A DNA stretch of 18,082 nucleotides from Candidatus Aphodoplasma excrementigallinarum. Lineage in GTDB: Bacteria > Bacillota > Clostridia > UBA1381 > UMGS1253. Made by a program: the position numbers and the translations under genes. The stretch is taken from assembly GCA_018713805.1 (NCBI GenBank), contig DVOF01000025.1, forward strand, positions 1 through 18,082. Direction: 5' to 3'. The notes beneath the pieces were generated by a model that worked only from the letters and a program-made list of their open reading frames with translations, searched no databases and had not been told where the DNA came from. Within the stretch, counting starts at the first letter, position 1; each line of letters begins with the position of its first letter. Below, piece by piece: positions 1 through 6,734 of this stretch.

Positions 1-19
1 GCTTCTTTTGCAGCAATAT

Positions 20-27
20 GCTATACT
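20..27 (+). promoter_or_regulatory. Extended -10 element upstream of the response regulator gene
   Basis: TGC followed by TATACT forms an extended -10 (TGnTATAAT-like) about 55 bases before the response regulator start. A -35 at standard spacing would fall across the left edge of the window, so it cannot be judged. A good ribosome binding site (AGGAGGG, 69-75) follows at normal spacing from the ATG at 82. Confidence 0.4.
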
Positions 28-81
28 GGAAGTAGGTATGAACGAAAGGCGAAATTGAAATAAATAACAGGAGGGTTTGAT

Positions 82-768
82 ATGCAGCAGACAAAAGTAC
101 TTATCGTCGACGACGACGTGAATATAGCGGAGTTAATCCGGCTCTGCCTGGAAAAGGAAGGCTATACGACCATTGTGGCAAACGACGGCATGAAGGCGAT
201 CGAGAAGTTCAAGTCCGAGGCGCCCAACCTCGTCCTGCTCGACGTCATGATGCCGAAGGTGGACGGCTGGCAGGTATGCCGGGAGATCCGCCGCGTGAGC
301 AATATCCCGATCATCATGCTGACGGCAAAGGGCGACACGTTCGACAAGGTGCTCGGCCTCGAGCTTGGCGCGGACGACTATATGGTAAAACCGTTTGAAA
401 GCAAGGAGCTGATCGCCCGGATCAAGGCCGTTATGCGCCGGTATGAAACAAAGGGGCAGGATATCACACAGGAGGTTGTGTATCCGAACCTGATCATCAA
501 CCTTTCCAACTACGAGCTGAAGATCGAAGGCGAAACGGTCGACGTCCCGCCGAAAGAGCTGGAGCTTTTATACTTCCTGTGCTCCAACCCCAACCGCGTT
601 TTTACCCGCGAGCAGCTTTTGGAGGAGGTATGGGGCTTTGACTACTTCGGCGACTCCCGGACGGTCGACGTCCACGTGAAGCGTCTGCGTGAAAAGCTGG
701 AAGGCCACGAAAAAAACTGGCAGCTCAAAACGGTTTGGGGCGTCGGTTACAAATTCGAGGTGAAGTAA
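82..768 (+). CDS. OmpR/PhoB-family response regulator
   Basis: This is a cytoplasmic DNA-binding response regulator of 228 residues, normal for the family. The receiver domain spans about residues 4-115. It has the acidic pair D10/D11, phospho-acceptor D54 in LLDVMMP, T81 in the MLTAKG switch segment and K103 in the VKPF motif. An OmpR-type winged helix follows at about 130-227, with a recognition helix near TVDVHVKRLREKL and the wing motif TVWGVGYKF at the end. The ATG is preceded by AGGAGGG at 69-75. The partner kinase starts three bases after the stop codon, so the two are co-transcribed. The htrA-type gene downstream suggests a CssR-like role in envelope or secretion stress, but general PhoP/ResD-like roles cannot be excluded from sequence alone. 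Confidence 0.95.
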   Translation: MQQTKVLIVDDDVNIAELIRLCLEKEGYTTIVANDGMKAIEKFKSEAPNLVLLDVMMPKVDGWQVCREIRRVSNIPIIMLTAKGDTFDKVLGLELGADDYMVKPFESKELIARIKAVMRRYETKGQDITQEVVYPNLIINLSNYELKIEGETVDVPPKELELLYFLCSNPNRVFTREQLLEEVWGFDYFGDSRTVDVHVKRLREKLEGHEKNWQLKTVWGVGYKFEVK

Positions 769-771
769 CGT

Positions 772-2220
772 ATGTTTAAAACGATTTTTGGGAAGCTGAT
801 GTGGTCAAATATCGCCATTTTATTCGTCAGCTTCCTTTTGACTGGGATCTTGCTGTTTTCCATGCTCGGCTGGTATGTAACAAGCCAGAAGGCCGCCTCG
901 CTCGAGGAGATCGCCCCTTCCATTGCCGACATGACAGTCAGCCTGCAAATCGAAAACAACAGCATCTTTTACCGTCAGATTTATCTCGACAACCTTGAAA
1001 CGATCAGCATCGTCAGCGGGACGCAGATCATTGTGGCAAACACAAACGGCGAGATTTTTGCCAAAACGTCCCGCATCAGCGACAGTGCAGTCAGTGTAAG
1101 CGAAGAGTTTATGCGGGCTCCTTTAAGCGGCGTCACGAGTGTAACAACCGGCAGGTTCGGCGGCATTTTCAGCGAAACGACTCTGACCGTTGGTTATCCC
1201 ATCCGCTATAACAGCGAGGTAATCGGCGTCGTCTTTTTGAGCGTATCCATGCCAAACCTCGACCGCGACCGCTTCAACATGGCCCGGCTGTTTATTGCAG
1301 TCAGCGCGGTCGTGCTCCTGATTGCGATTGTGATTTCCTATATTGTTGCACAAAAGATGTCGCGCTCGCTCAAAAGCATCAACCAGGCGGCTAAGAACAT
1401 TGCCTCCGGCAACTTCAAGGCCAGGGTCCGCGTAACGAGCAGGGATGAAATCGGCCAGCTCGGGGCAACCTTTAACTATATGGCGGAGGCGCTCCAGCAG
1501 TTAGACGACACGCATACGAGCTTCATTGCCAACGTATCGCATGAGCTGCGCACGCCGATGACGACGATATCGGGCTTTATTGAAAACGTCCTGAATGGTA
1601 CGATCCCGAAGGAGCGCGCGGGCGAGTACCTGAGCATCGCGCTGAGCGAGTCGAAGCGGCTGGCCCGGCTGGTAACCGATATGCTCGATATCTCGAAGAT
1701 GAGCCTCGGCCAGTTCTCCGTGGATATGAAGCCGTTCGACCTTGCTGAGATGATCCGTCTGACGATCATACAGTTTGAGAGCCGTATTGAGGAAAAAGCC
1801 CTCGACGTCACGGTCGATTTCTCCAGCGAGCACGTCAACGTTATCGCCGACCGCGACTCGATCTCGCGCGTTATTACGAACCTGATGGACAATGCGGTCA
1901 AATTCTCCGACCCTGCGTCGCACCTTGACATCAAGGTGTTCACAAAGGGCGGCAAGGCCTATACCGCCGTTTCCAACGAAGGCTTTGGGATCGAGCCGGA
2001 GGATTTGCCGCACGTATTCGACCGGTTCTTTAAAACGGATAAGTCGAGGAATGATAAAAAGGGGACGGGGCTTGGGCTGTATCTGGTACAAAACCTGCTT
2101 GCAATCCACGGCCAGAAGATCGTGGTCAACAGCGTAGACATCTCTGACGAAGAATATGACGGCAACCCGAACCACCCGGCAAAACGGACGACATTTATCT
2201 TTTCTCTGGAGCTAGCATAA
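772..2220 (+). CDS. Sensor histidine kinase with periplasm-type sensor loop and HAMP domain
   Basis: This 482-residue membrane kinase is the presumed partner of the preceding regulator. The first membrane helix lies at about 13-36. An extracytoplasmic sensor segment of about 135 residues follows, then a second helix at about 173-193 and a HAMP linker to about 245. The HisKA domain carries the phospho-acceptor H257 in SHELRTP. The HATPase_c domain has an N-box around N374 (NLMDNAVKFS) and a G2 box GTGLGLYLV at 431-439. The G1 box reads NEGFG at 402-406, with Asn where the family usually has Asp. A GAGGTGA ribosome binding site (757-763) lies inside the end of the regulator gene, which implies translational coupling. 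The sensor loop resembles extracytoplasmic PAS/Cache-like sensors (sCache-like, inferred). The signal sensed is unknown. Confidence 0.93.
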   Translation: MFKTIFGKLMWSNIAILFVSFLLTGILLFSMLGWYVTSQKAASLEEIAPSIADMTVSLQIENNSIFYRQIYLDNLETISIVSGTQIIVANTNGEIFAKTSRISDSAVSVSEEFMRAPLSGVTSVTTGRFGGIFSETTLTVGYPIRYNSEVIGVVFLSVSMPNLDRDRFNMARLFIAVSAVVLLIAIVISYIVAQKMSRSLKSINQAAKNIASGNFKARVRVTSRDEIGQLGATFNYMAEALQQLDDTHTSFIANVSHELRTPMTTISGFIENVLNGTIPKERAGEYLSIALSESKRLARLVTDMLDISKMSLGQFSVDMKPFDLAEMIRLTIIQFESRIEEKALDVTVDFSSEHVNVIADRDSISRVITNLMDNAVKFSDPASHLDIKVFTKGGKAYTAVSNEGFGIEPEDLPHVFDRFFKTDKSRNDKKGTGLGLYLVQNLLAIHGQKIVVNSVDISDEEYDGNPNHPAKRTTFIFSLELA

Positions 2221-2236
2221 GCGCATAAAATTTTCT

Positions 2237-2286
2237 TTTAGGTTTTACAGTTTATTCATACTTTAGACAAAAAGGGTCTGTATAAT
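2237..2286 (+). promoter_or_regulatory. Candidate htrA promoter with upstream TTTA direct repeats
   Basis: A consensus TATAAT at 2281-2286 lies 53 bases before the htrA start. The bases at normal -35 distance (around 2258-2263, ATACTT) match poorly. Just upstream, TTTA occurs at 2237, 2244 and 2251, an exact 7-base period. A perfect -10, a poor -35 and upstream repeats are what an activator-dependent promoter would look like. The adjacent OmpR-family regulator is the obvious candidate activator (inference). The ribosome binding site TGAGGTGA is at 2325-2332. Confidence 0.5.
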
Positions 2287-2339
2287 AAAGCCATAACAAA
2301 AAACAAAGCATCCAAATAAAAAAATGAGGTGACTTTATT

Positions 2340-3614
2340 ATGAGCGATTACAAGTGGTATCCAGACGATTATCAAATGGGCATCGAGCCCCATAAGAAGG
2401 AGACATCCCTGATTGTGTCGGAGGCAACGGAGCAGCCGAAAAAGAAGAAAAAGATGAAACCCTGGGTCGTTGCGCTGGTCACCGCGCTGATCACCAGCCT
2501 GCTTTGCACCGGCGTCCTCGGCGCATTCGTATTCGTCCCGGCGCTCAGCAGCTTAAGCTCCGGTTCGGCCGTGATTTACCGCGACGGCGAGGATATGCGG
2601 AACAAGGTTGACCTCTCCACCGCACTCGGCCTGCAGGGCGAGTCGGCAAGCGGGCAGGAACCCATGAGCATCGTCGACATCGCGCGTCAGGTTGGCCCGG
2701 CAGTTGTCGGCATCGTAGCAACCGGGGAATCGTCGAGTGGCATGTTCCTGATTCCTTCGCAGACGCAGAGCAGCGGTTCCGGCATCATCATCAGCTCCGA
2801 CGGCTATATCGTAACAAACAACCATGTTGTTGAGAATGCTACCAGCCTGAAGGTTACGCTTAATACGATGGAAGAATATGACGCCAAGATAGTCGGCACA
2901 GACCCGCAGACAGACCTTGCCGTTATCAAAATCGAAGCGACCGGCCTTACATCTGCGGTGCTCGGCAACTCGAGCGACGTTGAGGTCGGCGAGCTTGCAA
3001 TCGCAATCGGCAACCCGCTCGGGCAGGAACTGGCCGGTACGGTTACAACCGGTATCATCAGCGCGACCAACCGTCAGGTAACGGTTGACGACGTAGAGTA
3101 TACCCTGCTACAGACTGACGCCGCAATCAATGAGGGCAACTCCGGCGGCGCGCTCGTCAATGCGTACGGCGAGGTTATCGGTATCAACAGCGTAAAAATG
3201 GCTTCCACCGGTGTAGAAGGGCTTGGCTTTGCCATCCCGTCCGACATTGCAAAACCGGTCATCAGCGACCTGATTGAATATGGCTACGTAACGGGCCGTC
3301 CGGTAATCGGTATCACCGGGCGCAACATCACAGAGGAAATGTCGCGGTATTACGATCTTCCGGTAGGCGTTTATATCCAGAGCATTACAGAGTTCTCCGC
3401 AGCGGAAAAAGCTGGCCTGCGTCCGGGCGATGTAATCATCCAGTGCGACGGCCAAACGATCGAAACTGTGGATGAGCTTAATGAAATCCGTGACCAGCAC
3501 CAGGTCGGCGACACGCTGGCGCTGACGGTTGTACGTGACGGCCAGCGCATGGATGTTTCAGTCACACTTCAGGAAGACCGCAGCAGCGTGCCAACGCCAA
3601 ATCCAAATGAATAA
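2340..3614 (+). CDS. htrA: HtrA/DegP-type membrane-anchored serine protease with PDZ domain
   Basis: This quality-control protease (S1C family) degrades or refolds damaged proteins at the outer face of the cytoplasmic membrane. The 424-residue protein has a cytoplasmic N-terminus ending in a lysine-rich stretch (about 34-40). One membrane helix follows (about 41-67), then a trypsin-like domain (about 108-310) and a single PDZ domain (about 320-410). The catalytic triad is visible as H162 (TNNHVV), D192 (TDLAVIK) and S268 (GNSGGAL). This N-in, single-helix, single-PDZ layout matches Firmicutes HtrA/HtrB/YyxA. It has its own promoter but follows the two-component pair directly. That fits control by the pair, as CssRS controls htrA in Bacillus subtilis (analogy). 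The C-terminal ten residues are a Pro/Ser/Asn-rich tail. Confidence 0.95.
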   Translation: MSDYKWYPDDYQMGIEPHKKETSLIVSEATEQPKKKKKMKPWVVALVTALITSLLCTGVLGAFVFVPALSSLSSGSAVIYRDGEDMRNKVDLSTALGLQGESASGQEPMSIVDIARQVGPAVVGIVATGESSSGMFLIPSQTQSSGSGIIISSDGYIVTNNHVVENATSLKVTLNTMEEYDAKIVGTDPQTDLAVIKIEATGLTSAVLGNSSDVEVGELAIAIGNPLGQELAGTVTTGIISATNRQVTVDDVEYTLLQTDAAINEGNSGGALVNAYGEVIGINSVKMASTGVEGLGFAIPSDIAKPVISDLIEYGYVTGRPVIGITGRNITEEMSRYYDLPVGVYIQSITEFSAAEKAGLRPGDVIIQCDGQTIETVDELNEIRDQHQVGDTLALTVVRDGQRMDVSVTLQEDRSSVPTPNPNE

Positions 3615-3626
3615 AATTTAATATGT

Positions 3627-3678
3627 AATTCCTCTTATGTTTTATATATAAGGAATTAGCGTGAAGCGAAAGCTTTAC
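3627..3678 (+). other. Two hairpins in the htrA 3' UTR
   Basis: After the htrA stop, an AT-rich hairpin pairs AATTCCT (3627-3633) with AGGAATT (3651-3657). A second pairs GTGAAGC (3661-3667) with GCTTTAC (3672-3678), with one G-U pair and a GAAA tetraloop of the stable GNRA class. Neither has a T-tract, so they are not terminators themselves. They sit directly before the intrinsic terminator. They could stabilise the 3' end of the htrA mRNA or belong to a short 3'-derived RNA (inference). Confidence 0.5.
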
Positions 3679-3686
3679 AACACAAG

Positions 3687-3722
3687 AAAGAACCGGTCCC
3701 CCCCTTTTCCGGTTCTTTTTTG
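3687..3722 (+). terminator. Intrinsic terminator after htrA
   Basis: A perfect 10-bp stem pairs AAAGAACCGG (3687-3696) with CCGGTTCTTT (3709-3718). The 12-base loop is made of C and T, and a run of seven T spans 3716-3722. It separates the stress module from the ilv promoter, whose -35 begins only seven bases later. Confidence 0.92.
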
Positions 3723-3728
3723 CTGCTT

Positions 3729-3757
3729 TTGACTTTTTCGTTCTCCTGTAGTATAAT
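3729..3757 (+). promoter_or_regulatory. Strong sigma-A-type promoter of the ilvBN operon
   Basis: TTGACT (3729-3734) and a perfect TATAAT (3752-3757) are separated by 17 bases. Transcription should begin around 3764-3766, which leaves a leader of under 20 bases. There is therefore no room for a T-box or attenuator upstream of ilvB. The geometry also argues against the TTG at 3767 as a start codon and for the ATG at 3782. Confidence 0.9.
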
Positions 3758-3781
3758 ACCGTTAAATTGGAAGGTGGTAAT

Positions 3782-5440
3782 ATGCAGTACACGGGCGCAA
3801 GGATCGTCCTCGAAATACTGAAGGAGAACGATATCGACACCATATTTGGCTATCCGGGCGGGGCTATCCTGCCCATTTATGACGAGCTGTATACCGGCAG
3901 CCACGGCATCCGCTCTATCCGCGGCGCACATGAGCAGGGGACGGCGCACGCCGCCGACGCTTATGCGCGCGTAACCGGGAAAACAGGCGTTGTGCTCGCA
4001 ACGTCCGGCCCCGGCGCGACAAACCTCGTCACCGCACTCGCCACAGCGCAGGCCGACTCGGTCCCACTGGTCGCCATAACGGGGAACACCAGCATGGACC
4101 TGATCGGCAAGGACAGCTTTCAAGAGGTTTATATCGCAGGAATCACCATGCCGGTCACAAAGCATAATTTTGTCGTGCGTGACGTTGCCGCGCTCGCGCC
4201 GTCTCTCCGCCGCGCGTTTGAGATTGCGCAGGAGGGGCGTTGCGGCGCAGTTTTAGTCGATATTCCTAAAAATATTCTGACCCAGGCAACCACTTTTACA
4301 AAGCCGAAGAAAAAGCGCGCGCCCGCATACAGAGCGCGCAAGTCCGACATAAGAAAGCTCGCCGCGCTGATAAACGCCAGCACGCGCCCGCTCCTTTACT
4401 TCGGCGGCGGTGTAATTGCTGGCGGTGCATCCAATATGCTTTTGTCTCTCTGCATGGAGGCGAACCTGCCGGCGTGCCATACGCTGATGGGGACGGGTGC
4501 GCTGCCGTCGGATTGCCCATACAATCTCGGCCTTGCCGGCATGCACGGGCGGCGCAGCGTTGCCAAAGCGATTGACGAATGCGACCTGCTCGTCGCAATC
4601 GGCACGCGCTTTTCCGACCGGGTCGCCCTGTCCGGAAAGGATTTTGCGCACGAGGCCAAACGCGTCCATATCGACATTGACGACGCGGAAATCAGCAAAA
4701 ATATCCGTATCTCGCTCGGCATCCAGGCCGACGCGGCGGACGTGCTTGCCCAGCTTGCTCCTTTGGTTGAGCCGAAGGCGCGCACGGCGTGGTTTGACCG
4801 GCTGCACAAATTGCAGGATATGCTTGACAAGCCTGACCCCTATGCGTCCATTCCTGGCCTTTCGCCCATGTATATCCTGGACCGGCTCGCGCAGGCGGCG
4901 CAGGAGGACGCTATCCTCGTGACCGACGTGGGCCAGCATCAAATCTGGGCCGCACAGCGTTACCCGTTCCGCTACCCCAAAACGCTGATTACCCCGGGCG
5001 GGCTTGGCACGATGGGGTTTGGTATGGGGGCGTCTGTCGGGGCAAAGCTTGCCGCACCGCAGAAGCAGGTTTTCCTCATCACCGGCGACGGAAGCTTCCA
5101 CATGGATTTGATTGAGCTTGCGACAGCAGTCCGCTATGGCCTCGCCGTCAAGGTCATCGTCCTGGATAACGAATCACTCGGCATGGTGCGCCAATGGCAG
5201 CATTTGCAATACGGCGGGCGTTATGCGGAATCCGACGATGTGGGGACGACCGACTTTGCCGCCGTCGCGCGCGCATTCGGCGCGCAGGGCACCAATGCAG
5301 ATACCTGTGCGGCGTTTGACGCGGCATTGGCAACGGCAATGCAGGCGGACGGCCCGTTCGTCATCCACTGCAAAATTGACAAACGCATTGAGGTTTCCCC
5401 GCTCCTGCAAGAGAGCGGCGGACATATCCTGATGCGGTAA
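3782..5440 (+). CDS. ilvB: Acetohydroxyacid (acetolactate) synthase, large catalytic subunit
   Basis: This cytoplasmic ThDP/FAD enzyme (EC 2.2.1.6) condenses two pyruvates, or pyruvate plus 2-oxobutyrate, in the first shared step of valine, leucine and isoleucine synthesis. It has 552 residues, near the family norm of about 550-600. The N-terminal ThDP domain carries the catalytic glutamate E51 in GAHEQGTAHAADAYAR. The C-terminal domain has the ThDP/Mg motif beginning GDG at 435-437 and ending with N463 in VLDN. The segment GMVRQWQ (467-473) is typical of the biosynthetic AHAS type rather than the FAD-independent catabolic AlsS. The ATG at 3782 was chosen because AAGGTGG precedes it by a few bases. 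An in-frame TTG at 3767 overlaps the predicted transcription start. The regulatory subunit follows 28 bases downstream. Confidence 0.95.
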   Translation: MQYTGARIVLEILKENDIDTIFGYPGGAILPIYDELYTGSHGIRSIRGAHEQGTAHAADAYARVTGKTGVVLATSGPGATNLVTALATAQADSVPLVAITGNTSMDLIGKDSFQEVYIAGITMPVTKHNFVVRDVAALAPSLRRAFEIAQEGRCGAVLVDIPKNILTQATTFTKPKKKRAPAYRARKSDIRKLAALINASTRPLLYFGGGVIAGGASNMLLSLCMEANLPACHTLMGTGALPSDCPYNLGLAGMHGRRSVAKAIDECDLLVAIGTRFSDRVALSGKDFAHEAKRVHIDIDDAEISKNIRISLGIQADAADVLAQLAPLVEPKARTAWFDRLHKLQDMLDKPDPYASIPGLSPMYILDRLAQAAQEDAILVTDVGQHQIWAAQRYPFRYPKTLITPGGLGTMGFGMGASVGAKLAAPQKQVFLITGDGSFHMDLIELATAVRYGLAVKVIVLDNESLGMVRQWQHLQYGGRYAESDDVGTTDFAAVARAFGAQGTNADTCAAFDAALATAMQADGPFVIHCKIDKRIEVSPLLQESGGHILMR

Positions 5441-5468
5441 CACTTTTATACAGAAAGGCGGAATCCCT

Positions 5469-5960
5469 ATGGAGAAATATATTTTATCCGTGCTGGTTTC
5501 CAACCAGTCGGGCGTGCTGTCGCGCGTATCGAGCCTGTTTGGGCAGCGCGGCTACAACATTGCTTCCCTGACGGTGAGCGCGACCAACAACGATGCAATC
5601 TCTCGTATTACGCTTGTCGTACGCGGCGACGAATATATCCTGGAACAGATTGTAAAGCAGCTCTCCAAGCTCGAAGACGTAGTGAAAGTGCATAAGGTCG
5701 ACGTGCAGAACGCGCTGTGCCGCGAGCTGCTCCTGCTCAAGGTGGCAATCGATCCATCGACGCTGACAAAGGTAAAGGAGGCGGCAGAGCTGTTCCGCGC
5801 GAAGATCATCGACGTTGCGCCCGCTTCCATCATTCTGGAGCTGACCGGGCAGGAGAGCAAAATTGACGCGTTTTTGGAGTTTTTAAGCCCTTATACCATC
5901 ATTGAGATGTGCCGTACCGGAATCACCGCCATGGAGCGCGGCAGCGGCGCGGTTTTGTAG
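5469..5960 (+). CDS. ilvN: Acetohydroxyacid synthase, small regulatory subunit
   Basis: This is the ACT-domain subunit that activates the catalytic subunit and confers branched-chain amino acid feedback inhibition. Its 163 residues are the standard length for the short bacterial type (called ilvN or ilvH). The ACT domain (about 4-76) opens with the characteristic LSVLVSNQSGVLSRVSSLF and GYNIASLTV segments. The C-terminal ALS_ss_C domain (about 84-158) contains RELLLLKV and the closing GITAMERG. The ribosome binding site is AAAGGCGG (5454-5461). It lies in the same operon as the large subunit, and the next gene begins nine bases after its stop. Confidence 0.95.
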   Translation: MEKYILSVLVSNQSGVLSRVSSLFGQRGYNIASLTVSATNNDAISRITLVVRGDEYILEQIVKQLSKLEDVVKVHKVDVQNALCRELLLLKVAIDPSTLTKVKEAAELFRAKIIDVAPASIILELTGQESKIDAFLEFLSPYTIIEMCRTGITAMERGSGAVL

Positions 5961-5969
5961 GAGCAGGCC

Positions 5970-6707
5970 ATGGATGGGATGCAACGGTTTTCCAGCCTCT
6001 GCTCTGCGGCCATCGGACAGGAGCGCGCCCGCGCCGGAATCGGCACGCTGTCAGAAAAGACGCTCCACGCCGTGCTAAAGCAGTTTTTTGAGCCGGACAC
6101 CGCTAAACACGAGGTAAAGGTCGGCCGCTACATTGCCGATATTGTAAACGATAGCGGCATTATCGAGATACAGACCCGCGCGTTTCATGCGCTCCGCCCG
6201 AAGCTTACCGTCTTTTTGGAGCGCGGGCCGGTCACGGTCGTGTACCCGATCGCGCATACAAAATGGCTTTATTGGGTCGACCCGGAGAGCGGAGCGCTGA
6301 CAAACAAGCGCAAAAGCCCAAAGACCGGCTCGGTGTACGACGCGTTTTACGAACTGTATAAGATCAAGCCCCTGCTCCCCCACCCGAACCTGACGCTGTG
6401 CCTTCTGCTGGTCGATGTGGAGGAATACCGTTACCTCAATGGATGGAGCACAGACCGAAAAAAGGGCTCGTCGCGCTGCGAGCGGATTCCTGTCGCGCTG
6501 TCTGATATGGTTTATCTACGCAGTATAGCGGATTACCGTGCGCTTGTGCCAGATTCTCTGCCGGATGCATTTACCACAAGGGACTTTGCCCATGCGGCAA
6601 AGCTCCGGCAGAATGCGGCTCAGCGCGTCGTACACATCCTTTACCATTTGGGCGTGCTTGTCCGCACCGGCAAGCAAGGCGCATTCTACGAGTATCAAAT
6701 AAAATAA
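5970..6707 (+). CDS. Conserved hypothetical protein: PD-(D/E)XK nuclease-like domain plus C-terminal winged-helix-like tail
   Basis: No named function is recognised. The 245-residue protein has no signal peptide or membrane segment. Residues 25-105 show a spacing that fits the PD-(D/E)XK nuclease fold: E29 in a first helix, D57 in RYIADIV, and E66-x-Q68 in IIEIQT. Gln replaces the usual Lys, as in CoiA-type EXQ motifs. The middle (about 118-185) holds the segments YELYKIKPLL and EEYRYLNGWS. The end (about 201-245) has a helix-helix-strand pattern (TTRDFAHAAKL, then HILYHLGVLV) like a winged helix. GGAGC precedes the ATG, and the gene starts nine bases after ilvN, so it is in the ilv operon. 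A nucleic-acid-related role is an inference from the fold pattern. An alternative is an inactive nuclease-fold protein used for binding. The stop codon lies inside the terminator hairpin. Confidence 0.85.
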   Translation: MDGMQRFSSLCSAAIGQERARAGIGTLSEKTLHAVLKQFFEPDTAKHEVKVGRYIADIVNDSGIIEIQTRAFHALRPKLTVFLERGPVTVVYPIAHTKWLYWVDPESGALTNKRKSPKTGSVYDAFYELYKIKPLLPHPNLTLCLLLVDVEEYRYLNGWSTDRKKGSSRCERIPVALSDMVYLRSIADYRALVPDSLPDAFTTRDFAHAAKLRQNAAQRVVHILYHLGVLVRTGKQGAFYEYQIK

Positions 6708-6734
6708 AGCCACAGGTTTCCCCGTGGCTTATTT
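6701..6734. terminator. Shared bidirectional terminator between convergent genes
   Basis: AAGCCAC (6707-6713) pairs with GTGGCTT (6724-6730). The stem continues as GG/CC past an A-C mismatch to a small loop. ATTTT follows on the plus strand, and the flanking AAAATAAA gives a T-rich tail on the minus strand, so it can end transcription from both sides. It covers the stop codon of the gene at 5970 and abuts the stop codon of the minus-strand gene. Confidence 0.82.

Noticed and set aside
1501..2175. Minus-strand open frame of 224 codons opposite the sensor kinase
   Set aside because: It is antisense to the HisKA/HATPase_c region, and its composition is that of a shadow frame.
3615..3781. T-box riboswitch or leucine attenuator before ilvB
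   Set aside because: The promoter at 3729-3757 leaves fewer than 20 bases of leader, and the hairpin upstream belongs to the htrA terminator. There is no T-box sequence.
4253..5101. Minus-strand open frame of 282 codons opposite ilvB
   Set aside because: It lies entirely inside a conserved coding gene, with no domain signature and no ribosome binding site.
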